From: CAZGMJ01 sp964526785
GTDB taxonomy: Bacteria; Planctomycetota; Phycisphaerae; Sedimentisphaerales; Anaerobacaceae
Assembly (NCBI GenBank): GCA_964526785.1
Contig: CAZGMJ010000014.1
Location: 35,627-99,626, forward strand
DNA: 64,000 bases
Direction of reading: 5' to 3'
The position numbers and the translations under genes were made by a program. Below the pieces are notes generated by a model, which saw only the letters and a list, made by a program, of their open reading frames with translations, did not search any database and was not told the origin of the DNA. Positions 50,226-58,241 of this stretch are shown in pieces (position 1 is the stretch's first letter; each line of letters opens with the position of its first letter).

Positions 50226-51665
50226 ATGAAGATATTCGTTCAACGGTATATCGCCAGAACCTTGCTGGTTCTATGGGTTGTGTCTACAACTGCGGCCGCT
50301 GCCTTCGGTGCGGCGGACGACGGCGCCGTCGATCAGACGACCCTCCAGCAACGCATGCAGAAGCAGGTGAGCATTCAGTTTCGCAAGACCCCTATAGATG
50401 ATGTCATCCGCGCGCTGGCGGATCAGGCGGATGTGGATATCGTCAAGAGCCCGGCTGTCACGGGAGAAGTTACGGTCACGTTGACGGATGTTCCCCTGGA
50501 AGAAGCGCTGAGCAATATCCTCACGGTGCATGGATGCACGCACGTAGTGGATCGAAACATGATCCGGGTCATAACGGAAAACGAACAGGTCGAGCGTCCG
50601 GCGATCCTGCAGAGCCAGACGTTTGAGATCGTGTATGCCGACGTCAGCCAGGTTGTTGAGGGGCTGGCCGAAGTCAAATCGCAGCAGGGATCGATTTCGC
50701 ACATTAAAGGCACGAGCTATATAATGGTTACCGATACCGAGGAGAAGCTCAAGCATATTGGGGCCTTCATCGACGAAGTGGATCAACCGACACCTCAAAT
50801 ACTGGTCGAGGCCCGGATCTACGATATCACGAGCAAGGACCGGCTCGATCTTGGCGTCGAGTGGCAGGCGGGAAGGAACACAACGTACGGTGCCGGCGGC
50901 CTGACGGGCGTCGGAACCAATCCCACGGCGGGCCGGGACGACCCGTTTGTTACATCAGGCTTCACCGGTGGCAGCACGAAAGCCGAGACGGCCTCCGGCG
51001 CACTGCGGATGGGCTGGCTCAACAGTGGCCTGGACGTCGATGTCCTTCTCCGCGCACAACAGGAGAATATCAACGCCAAGCTGCTCGCGAATCCGCGCAT
51101 CCTGGTGCTCGACAACGAGACCGCAAAAATCAAGATCATCTCGGAAATACCATACCAGGAGTTGCAGGAGTCTTCGCTGGGAGGCAGCGTGGGCACCACG
51201 GCCTTTCGCGAAGTCGGCGTCGAATTGGAAGTTACGCCCCATCTGGCGCACCGGGACGGCATGGTGCGCCTGCATCTCAAGCCGGTTTTCAGCGTGGTTA
51301 CGGGCGAGGTCGATGTCGCCGGCGTAGGTGTGACCTACAAGCAGCCGGTCGTGGATCGGCGCGAGGCGGACACCAAGCTGCTGATCAGGGACGGCCAGAC
51401 GGTAGTGCTCGGCGGGTTGCGAAAGAAGGACGTCGCCCAGCAGATAAACAAGATTCCGGTGCTAGGCGACCTGCCCGGGCTCGGCAAGTTGTTTCGTTTC
51501 ACAGGTGAGGAAACGGTTACCAGCGAATTGGTCGTGTTCATCACGCCGCGCATCGTTACCCAGCCGGTGCTGACCGAAGCCGAGCAGCAGGCTTACCAGC
51601 AGACCGAGTTCCCCGGCCCCGCGGTCAGACAGACCAAGGCTGAAAAGAGGACGCAGAGCAAATAG
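50226..51665 (+). CDS. Secretin (GspD/PilQ family)
   Basis: A protein of 479 residues with a signal peptide (ARTLLVLWVVSTTAAAAFG). GAGGA lies 6-7 bases before ATG 50226. An N0/STN domain (about 35-115) with ISIQFRKTPIDDVIRALADQ-type helices is followed by N1-like FEIVYADVSQVVEGLAEV, and then the secretin channel (about 210-455): LVEARIYDI, LLRAQQENINAKLLANPRILVLDNETAKI, VGVELEVTPHLA, GLRKKDVAQQINKIPVLGDLPGLGKLFRF and TSELVVFITPRI. It is shorter than GspD (about 650) because it has only one N1-type module, closer to a compact PilQ/BfpB. No lipobox is seen. It ends the secretion/pilus locus. Confidence 0.92.
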   Translation: MKIFVQRYIARTLLVLWVVSTTAAAAFGAADDGAVDQTTLQQRMQKQVSIQFRKTPIDDVIRALADQADVDIVKSPAVTGEVTVTLTDVPLEEALSNILTVHGCTHVVDRNMIRVITENEQVERPAILQSQTFEIVYADVSQVVEGLAEVKSQQGSISHIKGTSYIMVTDTEEKLKHIGAFIDEVDQPTPQILVEARIYDITSKDRLDLGVEWQAGRNTTYGAGGLTGVGTNPTAGRDDPFVTSGFTGGSTKAETASGALRMGWLNSGLDVDVLLRAQQENINAKLLANPRILVLDNETAKIKIISEIPYQELQESSLGGSVGTTAFREVGVELEVTPHLAHRDGMVRLHLKPVFSVVTGEVDVAGVGVTYKQPVVDRREADTKLLIRDGQTVVLGGLRKKDVAQQINKIPVLGDLPGLGKLFRFTGEETVTSELVVFITPRIVTQPVLTEAEQQAYQQTEFPGPAVRQTKAEKRTQSK

Positions 51666-51772
51666 CTTCGACTGATCCTCGTGTCAGTCCGTCTCTTGTT
51701 TCGGTAACGCGTGCACCGGAGTTGGCAGGCTGCTTTCTTCGGCGGTCGAAACAGGCGAAGCCTGAACTCCCC

Positions 51773-52087
51773 CTATTGTGGGTGGGCTGATTTCGGACTG
51801 GTCAATGAGCACACGTAGTCCCGAATCCACTTCCAGTGCAGCATCATGTGGGCGACAATGAGTATGATGAAGAGGCCGGCCAGCACGAAATGAACGTCGC
51901 CCCAGTCGTGACGGCCGAGACCCAGCAGGGTTTGACTGTGATCGTCGGCTTGCCCGGTTTGGGGCTGACCGGTACAGTTGCCGCAGGGAGGCAGGGTCCA
52001 TTCCAGGACAAAGCCAGTGACTGTCAAACCTATCAGCGCAATCAATCCGAGCAGATCGACGATAAAATTCAATGTAGCCCGTCTCAT
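51773..52087 (-). CDS. DUF4405 membrane protein (cytochrome b561-like)
   Basis: A protein of 104 residues with two membrane segments: about 7-27 (NFIVDLLGLIALIGLTVTGFVLEW) and 66-82 (VHFVLAGLFIILIVAHMMLH). His residues in RHDWGDVHFVLAGL and AHMMLHW fit haem or quinone sites of the family. The loop carries PPCGNC, a CxxC. GGGA lies close to the ATG. The family is often encoded next to redox genes, but here the neighbours are the secretin and a kinase. It is divergent from the kinase gene, and the 293 bases between the two start codons must hold both promoters; I see no clear one. Confidence 0.8.
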   Translation of the reverse strand: MRRATLNFIVDLLGLIALIGLTVTGFVLEWTLPPCGNCTGQPQTGQADDHSQTLLGLGRHDWGDVHFVLAGLFIILIVAHMMLHWKWIRDYVCSLTSPKSAHPQ

Positions 52088-52380
52088 TTAATCCCGTTCC
52101 TTTCCGGCGATCCCGTTTGCGTATTTCAGTGGCGCGACATCGGCGCGGGCACCCTGCGTACGAACGAATTGTACGGAGCCAATCTGTAATTGTTCGCAGC
52201 AGGCTTTTCGCATTATGAACGATCGGCGACTGCCGAGAAGGCAAAATCGACTGGGTAGAGACGCAGGGCTGGAAAGATTCGGTGCAAAACGGTATAAGTT
52301 GCGCAGTACAGCCGGAGTCGTTCGGGGCATCGGCTCAGGTCTGGATCGCAGGCATATTCGTTATCCAGCAGGCGCAATTA

Positions 52381-53712
52381 ATGGCGACAGACAAGAACAA
52401 AACAGAGCAGGCCGCAAGCACGGGCGTACTCGATCTGAAGATCGGCATGCGGCTGGGTAAGTATCGGCTGGCTAAATACCTGGGCAAGGGCGGCAGTTGC
52501 GAGGTCTGGCAGGCCAAGGACTGCGTGGAGGATATTTCGGTCGCGCTGAAAATTCCGCTGGCCGGTGTGGATGGTCAGCGCGACGGTAATCAACTCTTTC
52601 GCGAGATTCGTCTCGTAGCCGGGCTCCGGCATCCGAACATCATGCCCGTCAAGAATGCGGATATCATCAACAACCACGTAGTGCTGGCGACAGAATTATC
52701 CGTCGGTACGCTTGATGACCGGTCGCGGCCGATGTCGCCTCGGCGGCTTCTGTCCATTATGACGCAGGTGCTCCGCGGACTGGCGCACGCACACAGTCAT
52801 CGCGTGGCGCACTGCGATGTGACACCGGGCAACATCTTTCTGTTTCCCGACGGTCGGGCGGCTCTCGGGGATTTCGGCATCAGCCTCCGCATCCGAAGAG
52901 GAATGGAAACCGTAGATGATTTCGGCACACCGGGATACGTTGCGCCGGAACAGGCGTACGGGCGACCGACGTATCGAAGTGATTGTTTTGCCATCGGACT
53001 GATTCTCTATGAGTTCCTGACCGGTGTATTGCCCCGCTGGCCGTTTCGCTGGCCTTTCAAAGGGCATGAGCGTTTGCGCGAGCGGACCAGCGCAAAGTTC
53101 GCGGCTTTCGTGCGCAAGTCGCTGCTGGTTGATCCGGCCCGGCGCTTCGCCGACGCCGATCAGATGCTTTCAGCGTTGCTGGATGCGGCCCCCGCCAAAC
53201 TACTCGCTTCCAGCGATTCGAAGTCGGCGGCCCGGCGAAAAGCCGACTGGCGAAGAGTGCGGCGCCGCGCTTTCTTGAAGAAGTACGGCCGGGTTTTTGT
53301 GGGTGTGCATCGGTGTGTTGATTGCACCGAACCCATCGCCGAGAGCATGTCCATCTGTCCCTGGTGCGGCAGTGAGCGCAATCGATTCGATACGCGTACG
53401 CGTTTTGCATACATCTGCCCGGACTGTCACAAAGGAATCCTTCCTGAGTGGCGCTTCTGTCCATGGTGTTACGGAGCGGGATTTGCAGAGCCGTACGATG
53501 AGAAGACGCCGGGCGTACGGTATCACGGGCGATGCAGCCATTGCGCCGGAAAACTGCTTCGCTTCATGCGGTATTGTCCATGGTGTCGGAGGAAGATCCA
53601 TCGGGCGTGGCGGGTCTCGCCGTTTCCCGAATCGTGCGCCCGGTGCCACTGGCCTGTGGATTCGGAATTCTGGAATTATTGTCCGTGGTGCAGGCAGTCT
53701 TTGCTGGAATGA
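52381..53712 (+). CDS. Ser/Thr protein kinase with four C-terminal double zinc knuckles
   Basis: A protein of 443 residues from ATG 52381. Hanks-type motifs: glycine loop YLGKGGSCEVW, Lys57 (VALKIP), HCD at 144-146 with Asn151, DFG at 164-166 and APE at 188-190. H-C-D replaces the usual H-R-D, so it is an RD-minus kinase with an intact catalytic Asp. After a basic helix (281-300) come eight CxxC pairs in four doublets: C312/C315 with C326/C329, C346/C349 with C360/C363, C385/C388 with C399/C402, and C419/C422 with C434/C437. Each second member reads CPWC. This looks like a zinc-ribbon sensing or docking module. There is no membrane helix. A PP2C gene follows 18 bases later. Confidence 0.85.
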   Translation: MATDKNKTEQAASTGVLDLKIGMRLGKYRLAKYLGKGGSCEVWQAKDCVEDISVALKIPLAGVDGQRDGNQLFREIRLVAGLRHPNIMPVKNADIINNHVVLATELSVGTLDDRSRPMSPRRLLSIMTQVLRGLAHAHSHRVAHCDVTPGNIFLFPDGRAALGDFGISLRIRRGMETVDDFGTPGYVAPEQAYGRPTYRSDCFAIGLILYEFLTGVLPRWPFRWPFKGHERLRERTSAKFAAFVRKSLLVDPARRFADADQMLSALLDAAPAKLLASSDSKSAARRKADWRRVRRRAFLKKYGRVFVGVHRCVDCTEPIAESMSICPWCGSERNRFDTRTRFAYICPDCHKGILPEWRFCPWCYGAGFAEPYDEKTPGVRYHGRCSHCAGKLLRFMRYCPWCRRKIHRAWRVSPFPESCARCHWPVDSEFWNYCPWCRQSLLE

Positions 53713-53730
53713 GGGGCCGGTGCGTTAGCT

Positions 53731-54522
53731 GTGCAAAGTATGGATCGATCTGACGACCACATCCGGAAAACACTCGGTCATCTGCCCTGGCGATGGGCCG
53801 GAGCCAGTGACGTCGGACGCGTTCGCAAAGAGAATGAGGATGCGTTCGTGGTCGAGCCCGAACTCGGATTATTCCTGATCTCCGACGGCATGGGCGGACA
53901 TATGGGAGGGGCGATCGCTTCGAAGATCGTTGTCGAGGATTTGCCGGTGATGATAGAGGTTGGTCTGGACGGACTTCGCAGCGAGAGCGCCCGCGCGATC
54001 CGCCGCCTGCTGGCCCGGGCGATTGGTGCACAGAACAGGCAGGTGCGCATGGAAGGCAAAAGCGAGAGCGGCTACACGGGTATGGGCGCAACCGTCGCGC
54101 TGGTGCTGCTGCGAAACGGGCGTGCGTATGTAGGCAACGCAGGCGACAGCAGGGTGTATCGTCTTCGAGGCGGCCGATTGCGCCAGATCAACCGCGACCA
54201 TTCGGTCGTGGCCGAGTTGCTCCAACAGGGGCACATAGACCCTGAGGAAGCCGACATCCATCACGCTCGCGGCCAGATCACACAGTACCTTGGGATGGAC
54301 GAGCGGGCCGAACCACACCTGCGTTCATTTGTCCTGCGTAGTGCGGATCGTCTTCTGCTGTGCAGCGACGGCCTGACGGATATGCTGAGCGACCAGGCCA
54401 TCGCCCGCATCCTCCGCAAACAACAAGACACACAGTCCGCGTGCCGAACTCTCATCGATGCTGCAAACGCCGCCGGCGGGCACGATAACGTGACGGTCGT
54501 GGTTGTCGATTGGATGCCGTAG
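53731..54522 (+). CDS. PP2C-type protein phosphatase
   Basis: A protein of 263 residues from GTG 53731, or 260 from ATG 53740. PP2C metal sites are seen as GASDVGRVRKENEDAF, ISDGMGGHMGG, GDSRVYRLRGG, LCSDGLTDML and GGHDNVTVVVVDW. It removes phosphate from Ser/Thr and probably reverses the kinase encoded just before it. It is cytoplasmic with no membrane helix, and its length (about 240-260) is standard for the stand-alone Stp type. The 268 bases after it hold the promoter of the next gene. Confidence 0.92.
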   Translation: MQSMDRSDDHIRKTLGHLPWRWAGASDVGRVRKENEDAFVVEPELGLFLISDGMGGHMGGAIASKIVVEDLPVMIEVGLDGLRSESARAIRRLLARAIGAQNRQVRMEGKSESGYTGMGATVALVLLRNGRAYVGNAGDSRVYRLRGGRLRQINRDHSVVAELLQQGHIDPEEADIHHARGQITQYLGMDERAEPHLRSFVLRSADRLLLCSDGLTDMLSDQAIARILRKQQDTQSACRTLIDAANAAGGHDNVTVVVVDWMP

Positions 54523-54568
54523 TCTCCGTCGAGAGGCACGGGGTGCTGCCGTTTACCGGCTGAACGGT

Positions 54569-54597
54569 TTGACATTTTCGAGCGCCTGTGGTAGTAT
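54569..54597 (+). promoter_or_regulatory. Sigma-70-type promoter of the dockerin-esterase gene
   Basis: TTGACA (54569-54574), a 17-base spacer and TAGTAT (54592-54597). Start of transcription would be near 54604, leaving a leader of about 187 bases. The same architecture stands before the PEP-CTERM paralogue at 57361-57389. Confidence 0.7.
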
Positions 54598-54790
54598 AGT
54601 GAGAACAGGTAGGTGGCGGCCACGCGCGTTTGGGTGCTTTGTTTGGGAAGGTGTGGAGACCGCGTCGACCGAGAGATTTGATCAGGGGCGAGAGGGCCGA
54701 AATGACGCAGTTGAACGTCCCGGCAAATATGGGTCGCATGTGCGGCCAACTGGTGTCGGGCTGGCTTGGGCAATACGAAGGAGGAGTAAG

Positions 54791-57280
54791 ATGAGGTTTC
54801 GATTTGCTTGTCTGATCGTGGGAGCGTATCTTGTTTGCGCGTCATATACATATGGCGGGCTCACCAGCCTTGGCCCGATCAGCGGGATGGAGGCAACCGG
54901 CGACAAAGGTATGATAACGTCGATCGATGGCGTTGCCGTCGAGAATCTGATTCTCGGGAGCACGACCTTTCCGAACGCCCCCAAACACAGCCAGTATCCT
55001 TCTTCAGGCGCGGACAACTTCAATCTGGATGATATCGGCAGTGCGGATGATCAGCCCTGGTTCGAGACGGTATTCGATCAGGGCGTTACGGTCGTGTATA
55101 TGATCGAGAACAACGGCAACGACGGCGGCAGCGTGCAGGCGCTGGACGCGGCAGGAGAACCTGTGGGGACGGTGCTGGACTTCTCATCCGGCGATTATTT
55201 CAAGACGGAATACAAGACATCGAACAATCAGGTGGCGTCGGGTATTGTCCTTACGACGGAATCGGCGGTTTATGGTATTCGGGTGACGCCCCCGACCGGT
55301 GGAACGATGGGTTTCGACCCCGTGTGCGTTTGCGGCATCGCCGGCGACTCGGAGCCGTCGACCACGAAAGCGACCGAACCCGTGCCCGACGATGGGGCGA
55401 GCGGGCTCAAAGCCTGTCAGGTGACGCAGTTGTCGTGGACCAAACCCGAGCCGAACCGGCCCGGCGATCCGATCACGTGCACGGTGTTTTTCGGCACGCA
55501 GCCCAACAAGGCGTCTCGCTACTACAATATGGCCCCGCTGCCCGACGACGATGATACCGACAATACGGTGGCGGTGAGCGTCGAGGATGGGGTCGTCTAT
55601 TATTGGTGGGTCGATTGCAACGATCCGTCGATCGGAGTCACGGAAGGGACGCTGTGGAGTTTCGACACGATCCCCGGTGCCCGGACGCTGGGAGGCGACT
55701 TCGACGACGACGGCGTGGTCGGATTCATGGATTGCTCGATATTTGCTGCGGACTGGCTGGCGGATTGTTCGCCGGCGGACATCTGGCCTTCTCCTTCGGG
55801 CGACGGCATCGTGGATTTCAATGACTTCTGCCTGCTGGCGGATCGATGGCTCTATGACGAAGCGCGTGACATCATGGTGACGGCAAACGGCGTCATATCA
55901 GATAGCTATGGCGGGATTCAGCTCGTCTGGACATCCGGGACGGCGGCGCGGTCCGAGGCGTCGGTGGATTTCGGCCTGTCGCTGCCCCGTCAGTACGACC
56001 CGGCATCCGATGCGAAGTATCCTCTGGTGCTTTACCTCCACGGAGCGGGGGCCCGCGGCAGCAACATCAACAAAGTGCTGCAGCGACAGACCGCGCGAGA
56101 GTTTGCGTGGCACGGCCAGACGGGCAGCGAATATGCGGCGTTTGTCGTCGCCCCGCAAGTGCCATCGGGAGAACTCTGGGCGGGTGCGCCCTGGGCGAAT
56201 GGCCCGTACGAGCAAAGTGAGCAGACGTATACGGACTCGATGAAACTTACCGACGCTCTGCTGACATTTCTGGTTGATACGAGGAACAACACGGTATTGG
56301 CGGACTTCGGAATGGATGCCGGCGATGTCGATACTGAGCGTGTTTACGTTGTGGGAGATTCGATGGGCGCTTACGGGACATGGGACATCGTCGGGCGTCA
56401 TCCCGGCCTGTTCGCAGCGGCGATATCGGCCTCGGGCAGCGGTCCGAAGAACCGGCTGGCCGAGATTCTTGAGACGCCTTTCTGGGCCATTCACGGAATT
56501 GGCGATTCAACAGTGCCCAACGCGTTGCCGTCGCCTTCCGATCCGGACGGGGCCGGTTCGCTCGGAATGCTTGGCCTGATCGACGGGAGCTTCGACAATA
56601 CCTCTTCAACGGCGCTGGTGAAACTCGACGACTATCAGACAAGTGCGGACGATCCGACTGTGGTCGATCGCCTGATATACACGCAGTTTCCGTCGGGCTA
56701 CGGGCATGCGACGGTGGCTATGCAATGGACGACGCTGGTGCCCGGAGTCAAGGAATGGCTCTTTGCGCATCCGTCGGGGGAAAACGCAAGCGTTATCGAT
56801 ATTGATCCGGCGACGAGCTTCGTAGCGACAGGCGACGGCGGCACGGTCGTATCGATCAACGGTGTGAGCGTCGATGAAATGATTCTGGGCACGACGAGTT
56901 TTCCGAATCCGCCCAGGTATGCGCAGTACCCGCCCGAGGGAGCGGACGATTTCGATCTTTCGACGGCATCGGCGGGGGACGATCAGCCGTACGTGACGAT
57001 CATGTACGATCAGCCGGTGACGACGATTTTCATTGCCGAGAACGGCGGTAACGACACGGGCTATGCTCAGGCATTGGACATCAATGGCGATCCTGTTGGC
57101 GATCGCGTCGCATGGGGCCAGGCAAGCTTTCTGATGTCGGGGTATGTATTTCTCAGTCAGCAGGGCGCGGTGATGGCCATTTCGGCCGACGAGCCGATTT
57201 ATGGAGTGCAATTCCTGCCGCCGGAGGGCGGAGTGCTTGCAATTGACCCGATGTCTGCACCGGCGCTGCCGGCTCAATAG
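54791..57280 (+). CDS. Secreted multidomain protein: shared domain, dockerin pair, esterase, shared domain
   Basis: A protein of 829 residues with GGAGG just before ATG 54791 and a signal peptide (FRFACLIVGAYLVCASYT). Order of parts: a beta-rich domain at about 29-180 (SGMEATGDKGMITSID and on); a linker and fibronectin-like stretch 195-295; a dockerin-like EF-hand pair, GDFDDDGVVGFMDCSIFAADW (302-322) and GDGIVDFNDFCLLADRWL (337-354); an alpha/beta-hydrolase esterase at about 395-660 with the nucleophile Ser524 (GDSMGAYG), Asp572 (HGIGDSTVP) and His639 (GYGHATV); then a second, more diverged copy of the first domain at about 668-820. Esterases of this type release acetyl or feruloyl groups, or split other esters. 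The next gene encodes a PEP-CTERM protein with the same domain. Confidence 0.75.
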   Translation: MRFRFACLIVGAYLVCASYTYGGLTSLGPISGMEATGDKGMITSIDGVAVENLILGSTTFPNAPKHSQYPSSGADNFNLDDIGSADDQPWFETVFDQGVTVVYMIENNGNDGGSVQALDAAGEPVGTVLDFSSGDYFKTEYKTSNNQVASGIVLTTESAVYGIRVTPPTGGTMGFDPVCVCGIAGDSEPSTTKATEPVPDDGASGLKACQVTQLSWTKPEPNRPGDPITCTVFFGTQPNKASRYYNMAPLPDDDDTDNTVAVSVEDGVVYYWWVDCNDPSIGVTEGTLWSFDTIPGARTLGGDFDDDGVVGFMDCSIFAADWLADCSPADIWPSPSGDGIVDFNDFCLLADRWLYDEARDIMVTANGVISDSYGGIQLVWTSGTAARSEASVDFGLSLPRQYDPASDAKYPLVLYLHGAGARGSNINKVLQRQTAREFAWHGQTGSEYAAFVVAPQVPSGELWAGAPWANGPYEQSEQTYTDSMKLTDALLTFLVDTRNNTVLADFGMDAGDVDTERVYVVGDSMGAYGTWDIVGRHPGLFAAAISASGSGPKNRLAEILETPFWAIHGIGDSTVPNALPSPSDPDGAGSLGMLGLIDGSFDNTSSTALVKLDDYQTSADDPTVVDRLIYTQFPSGYGHATVAMQWTTLVPGVKEWLFAHPSGENASVIDIDPATSFVATGDGGTVVSINGVSVDEMILGTTSFPNPPRYAQYPPEGADDFDLSTASAGDDQPYVTIMYDQPVTTIFIAENGGNDTGYAQALDINGDPVGDRVAWGQASFLMSGYVFLSQQGAVMAISADEPIYGVQFLPPEGGVLAIDPMSAPALPAQ

Positions 57281-57360
57281 GGACTGTTTTGCTCTCAGAC
57301 GTGTCAAATTGACGGTTCCAGGACTTGCGAAGAGTCCTGTTACCGGGTGACAAAAAGTTG

Positions 57361-57389
57361 TTGACACGGCCGAGAATGCCTGGTATTAT
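57361..57389 (+). promoter_or_regulatory. Sigma-70-type promoter of the PEP-CTERM gene
   Basis: TTGACA (57361-57366), a 17-base spacer and TATTAT (57384-57389), about 127 bases before the gene's ATG. It lies 80 bases after the esterase stop, so the two genes can be expressed separately. Confidence 0.75.
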
Positions 57390-57516
57390 GGGGCAGTTGC
57401 GTAGAATAGGCATTGTTAGGAGCCTGGAGAAGTATTGCTGGTACGGTACGTTAGCGTCTCTACTAAGACTGCGTATCGGTTTCGTTTCTTGAGCATAGTT
57501 GGAAGGAGGAGTAGTG

Positions 57517-58137
57517 ATGAAGTTGCGAGTTGTTGTGTTGGTGATGGTGGCGTGTCTGCTTGGATCGCCGTGCGTGCATGCCGGCTTTGTCGGCATTGGG
57601 CCGATCAGTGGCATGGAGGCAACCGGCGACAAGGGGCTGATCACGTCGATAAACGATATCGCGGTGGAAGACCTGGTTCTGGGGACTACGACATTCCCCA
57701 ACGATCCCAAGCACAGCCAGTATCCCCCTGAAGGTGCGGATAACTTCGACCTCGATATGATCGGCAGCGCGGACGATCAGCCGTATTTCGATACCATGTT
57801 CGATCAGGGTGTTGCGACCGTTTTTCTGATTGAGAACCACGGCAACGATAACGGTAGCGTCCAGGCCCTGGATGAAAGTGGCGCTCCCGTCGGCTCAGTA
57901 CTGGACTTTGTCAAAAGCGACTATCTCAAGACAGGCTATAAGACGACCAACAACCAGACGGCTTCGGGTCTGATGTTGACGACAGACTCTCCTGTCTACG
58001 GCGTTCGCGTTTTACCTCCGGCCGATGGCACGCTTGGGTTTGACCCGGTGAGTGTCTCGGCGGTTGTTCCCGAACCGATGACAGTGAGCTTGTTGGGCCT
58101 GGGTGCTCTGGCACTGATGCGACGCCGACGCTCGTAA
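57517..58137 (+). CDS. PEP-CTERM protein with the shared SGMEATGDKG domain
   Basis: A protein of 206 residues from ATG 57517 (AAGGAGGAG upstream). Signal MKLRVVVLVMVACLLGSPCVHA, then one domain (about 29-180) that lines up without gaps with residues 29-180 of the dockerin-esterase encoded just before: about 110 of 152 positions are identical by eye. The C-terminus is a PEP-CTERM anchor: VPEP (184-187), a hydrophobic stretch, then MRRRRS. Such proteins are handled by an exosortase (not in this window) and usually end up in extracellular matrix or at the surface. The domain is not one I recognise. The likely history is a tandem duplication followed by gain of an esterase/dockerin block in the first copy. 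Confidence 0.8.
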   Translation: MKLRVVVLVMVACLLGSPCVHAGFVGIGPISGMEATGDKGLITSINDIAVEDLVLGTTTFPNDPKHSQYPPEGADNFDLDMIGSADDQPYFDTMFDQGVATVFLIENHGNDNGSVQALDESGAPVGSVLDFVKSDYLKTGYKTTNNQTASGLMLTTDSPVYGVRVLPPADGTLGFDPVSVSAVVPEPMTVSLLGLGALALMRRRRS

Positions 58138-58216
58138 GCTTCTCGTACTAAAATAGGACGGACGCTAACGCAGTATCCACTGCTCGCTGCCGATCTGTAT
58201 GGTCCTGCTTCATGAT

Positions 58217-58238
58217 CCTGCCGGTTCCAGCCGGCAGG
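58217..58238 (-). terminator. Hairpin between convergent genes (candidate bidirectional terminator)
   Basis: CCTGCCGG, loop TTCCAG, CCGGCAGG: an 8-base perfect stem that ends 3 bases before the M3 peptidase stop codon on the minus strand. It is followed by TGTTTAG on the plus strand and no U-tract on the minus strand. It has the same core arms as the palindrome at 39216-39236. Confidence 0.5.
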
Positions 58239-58241
58239 TGT

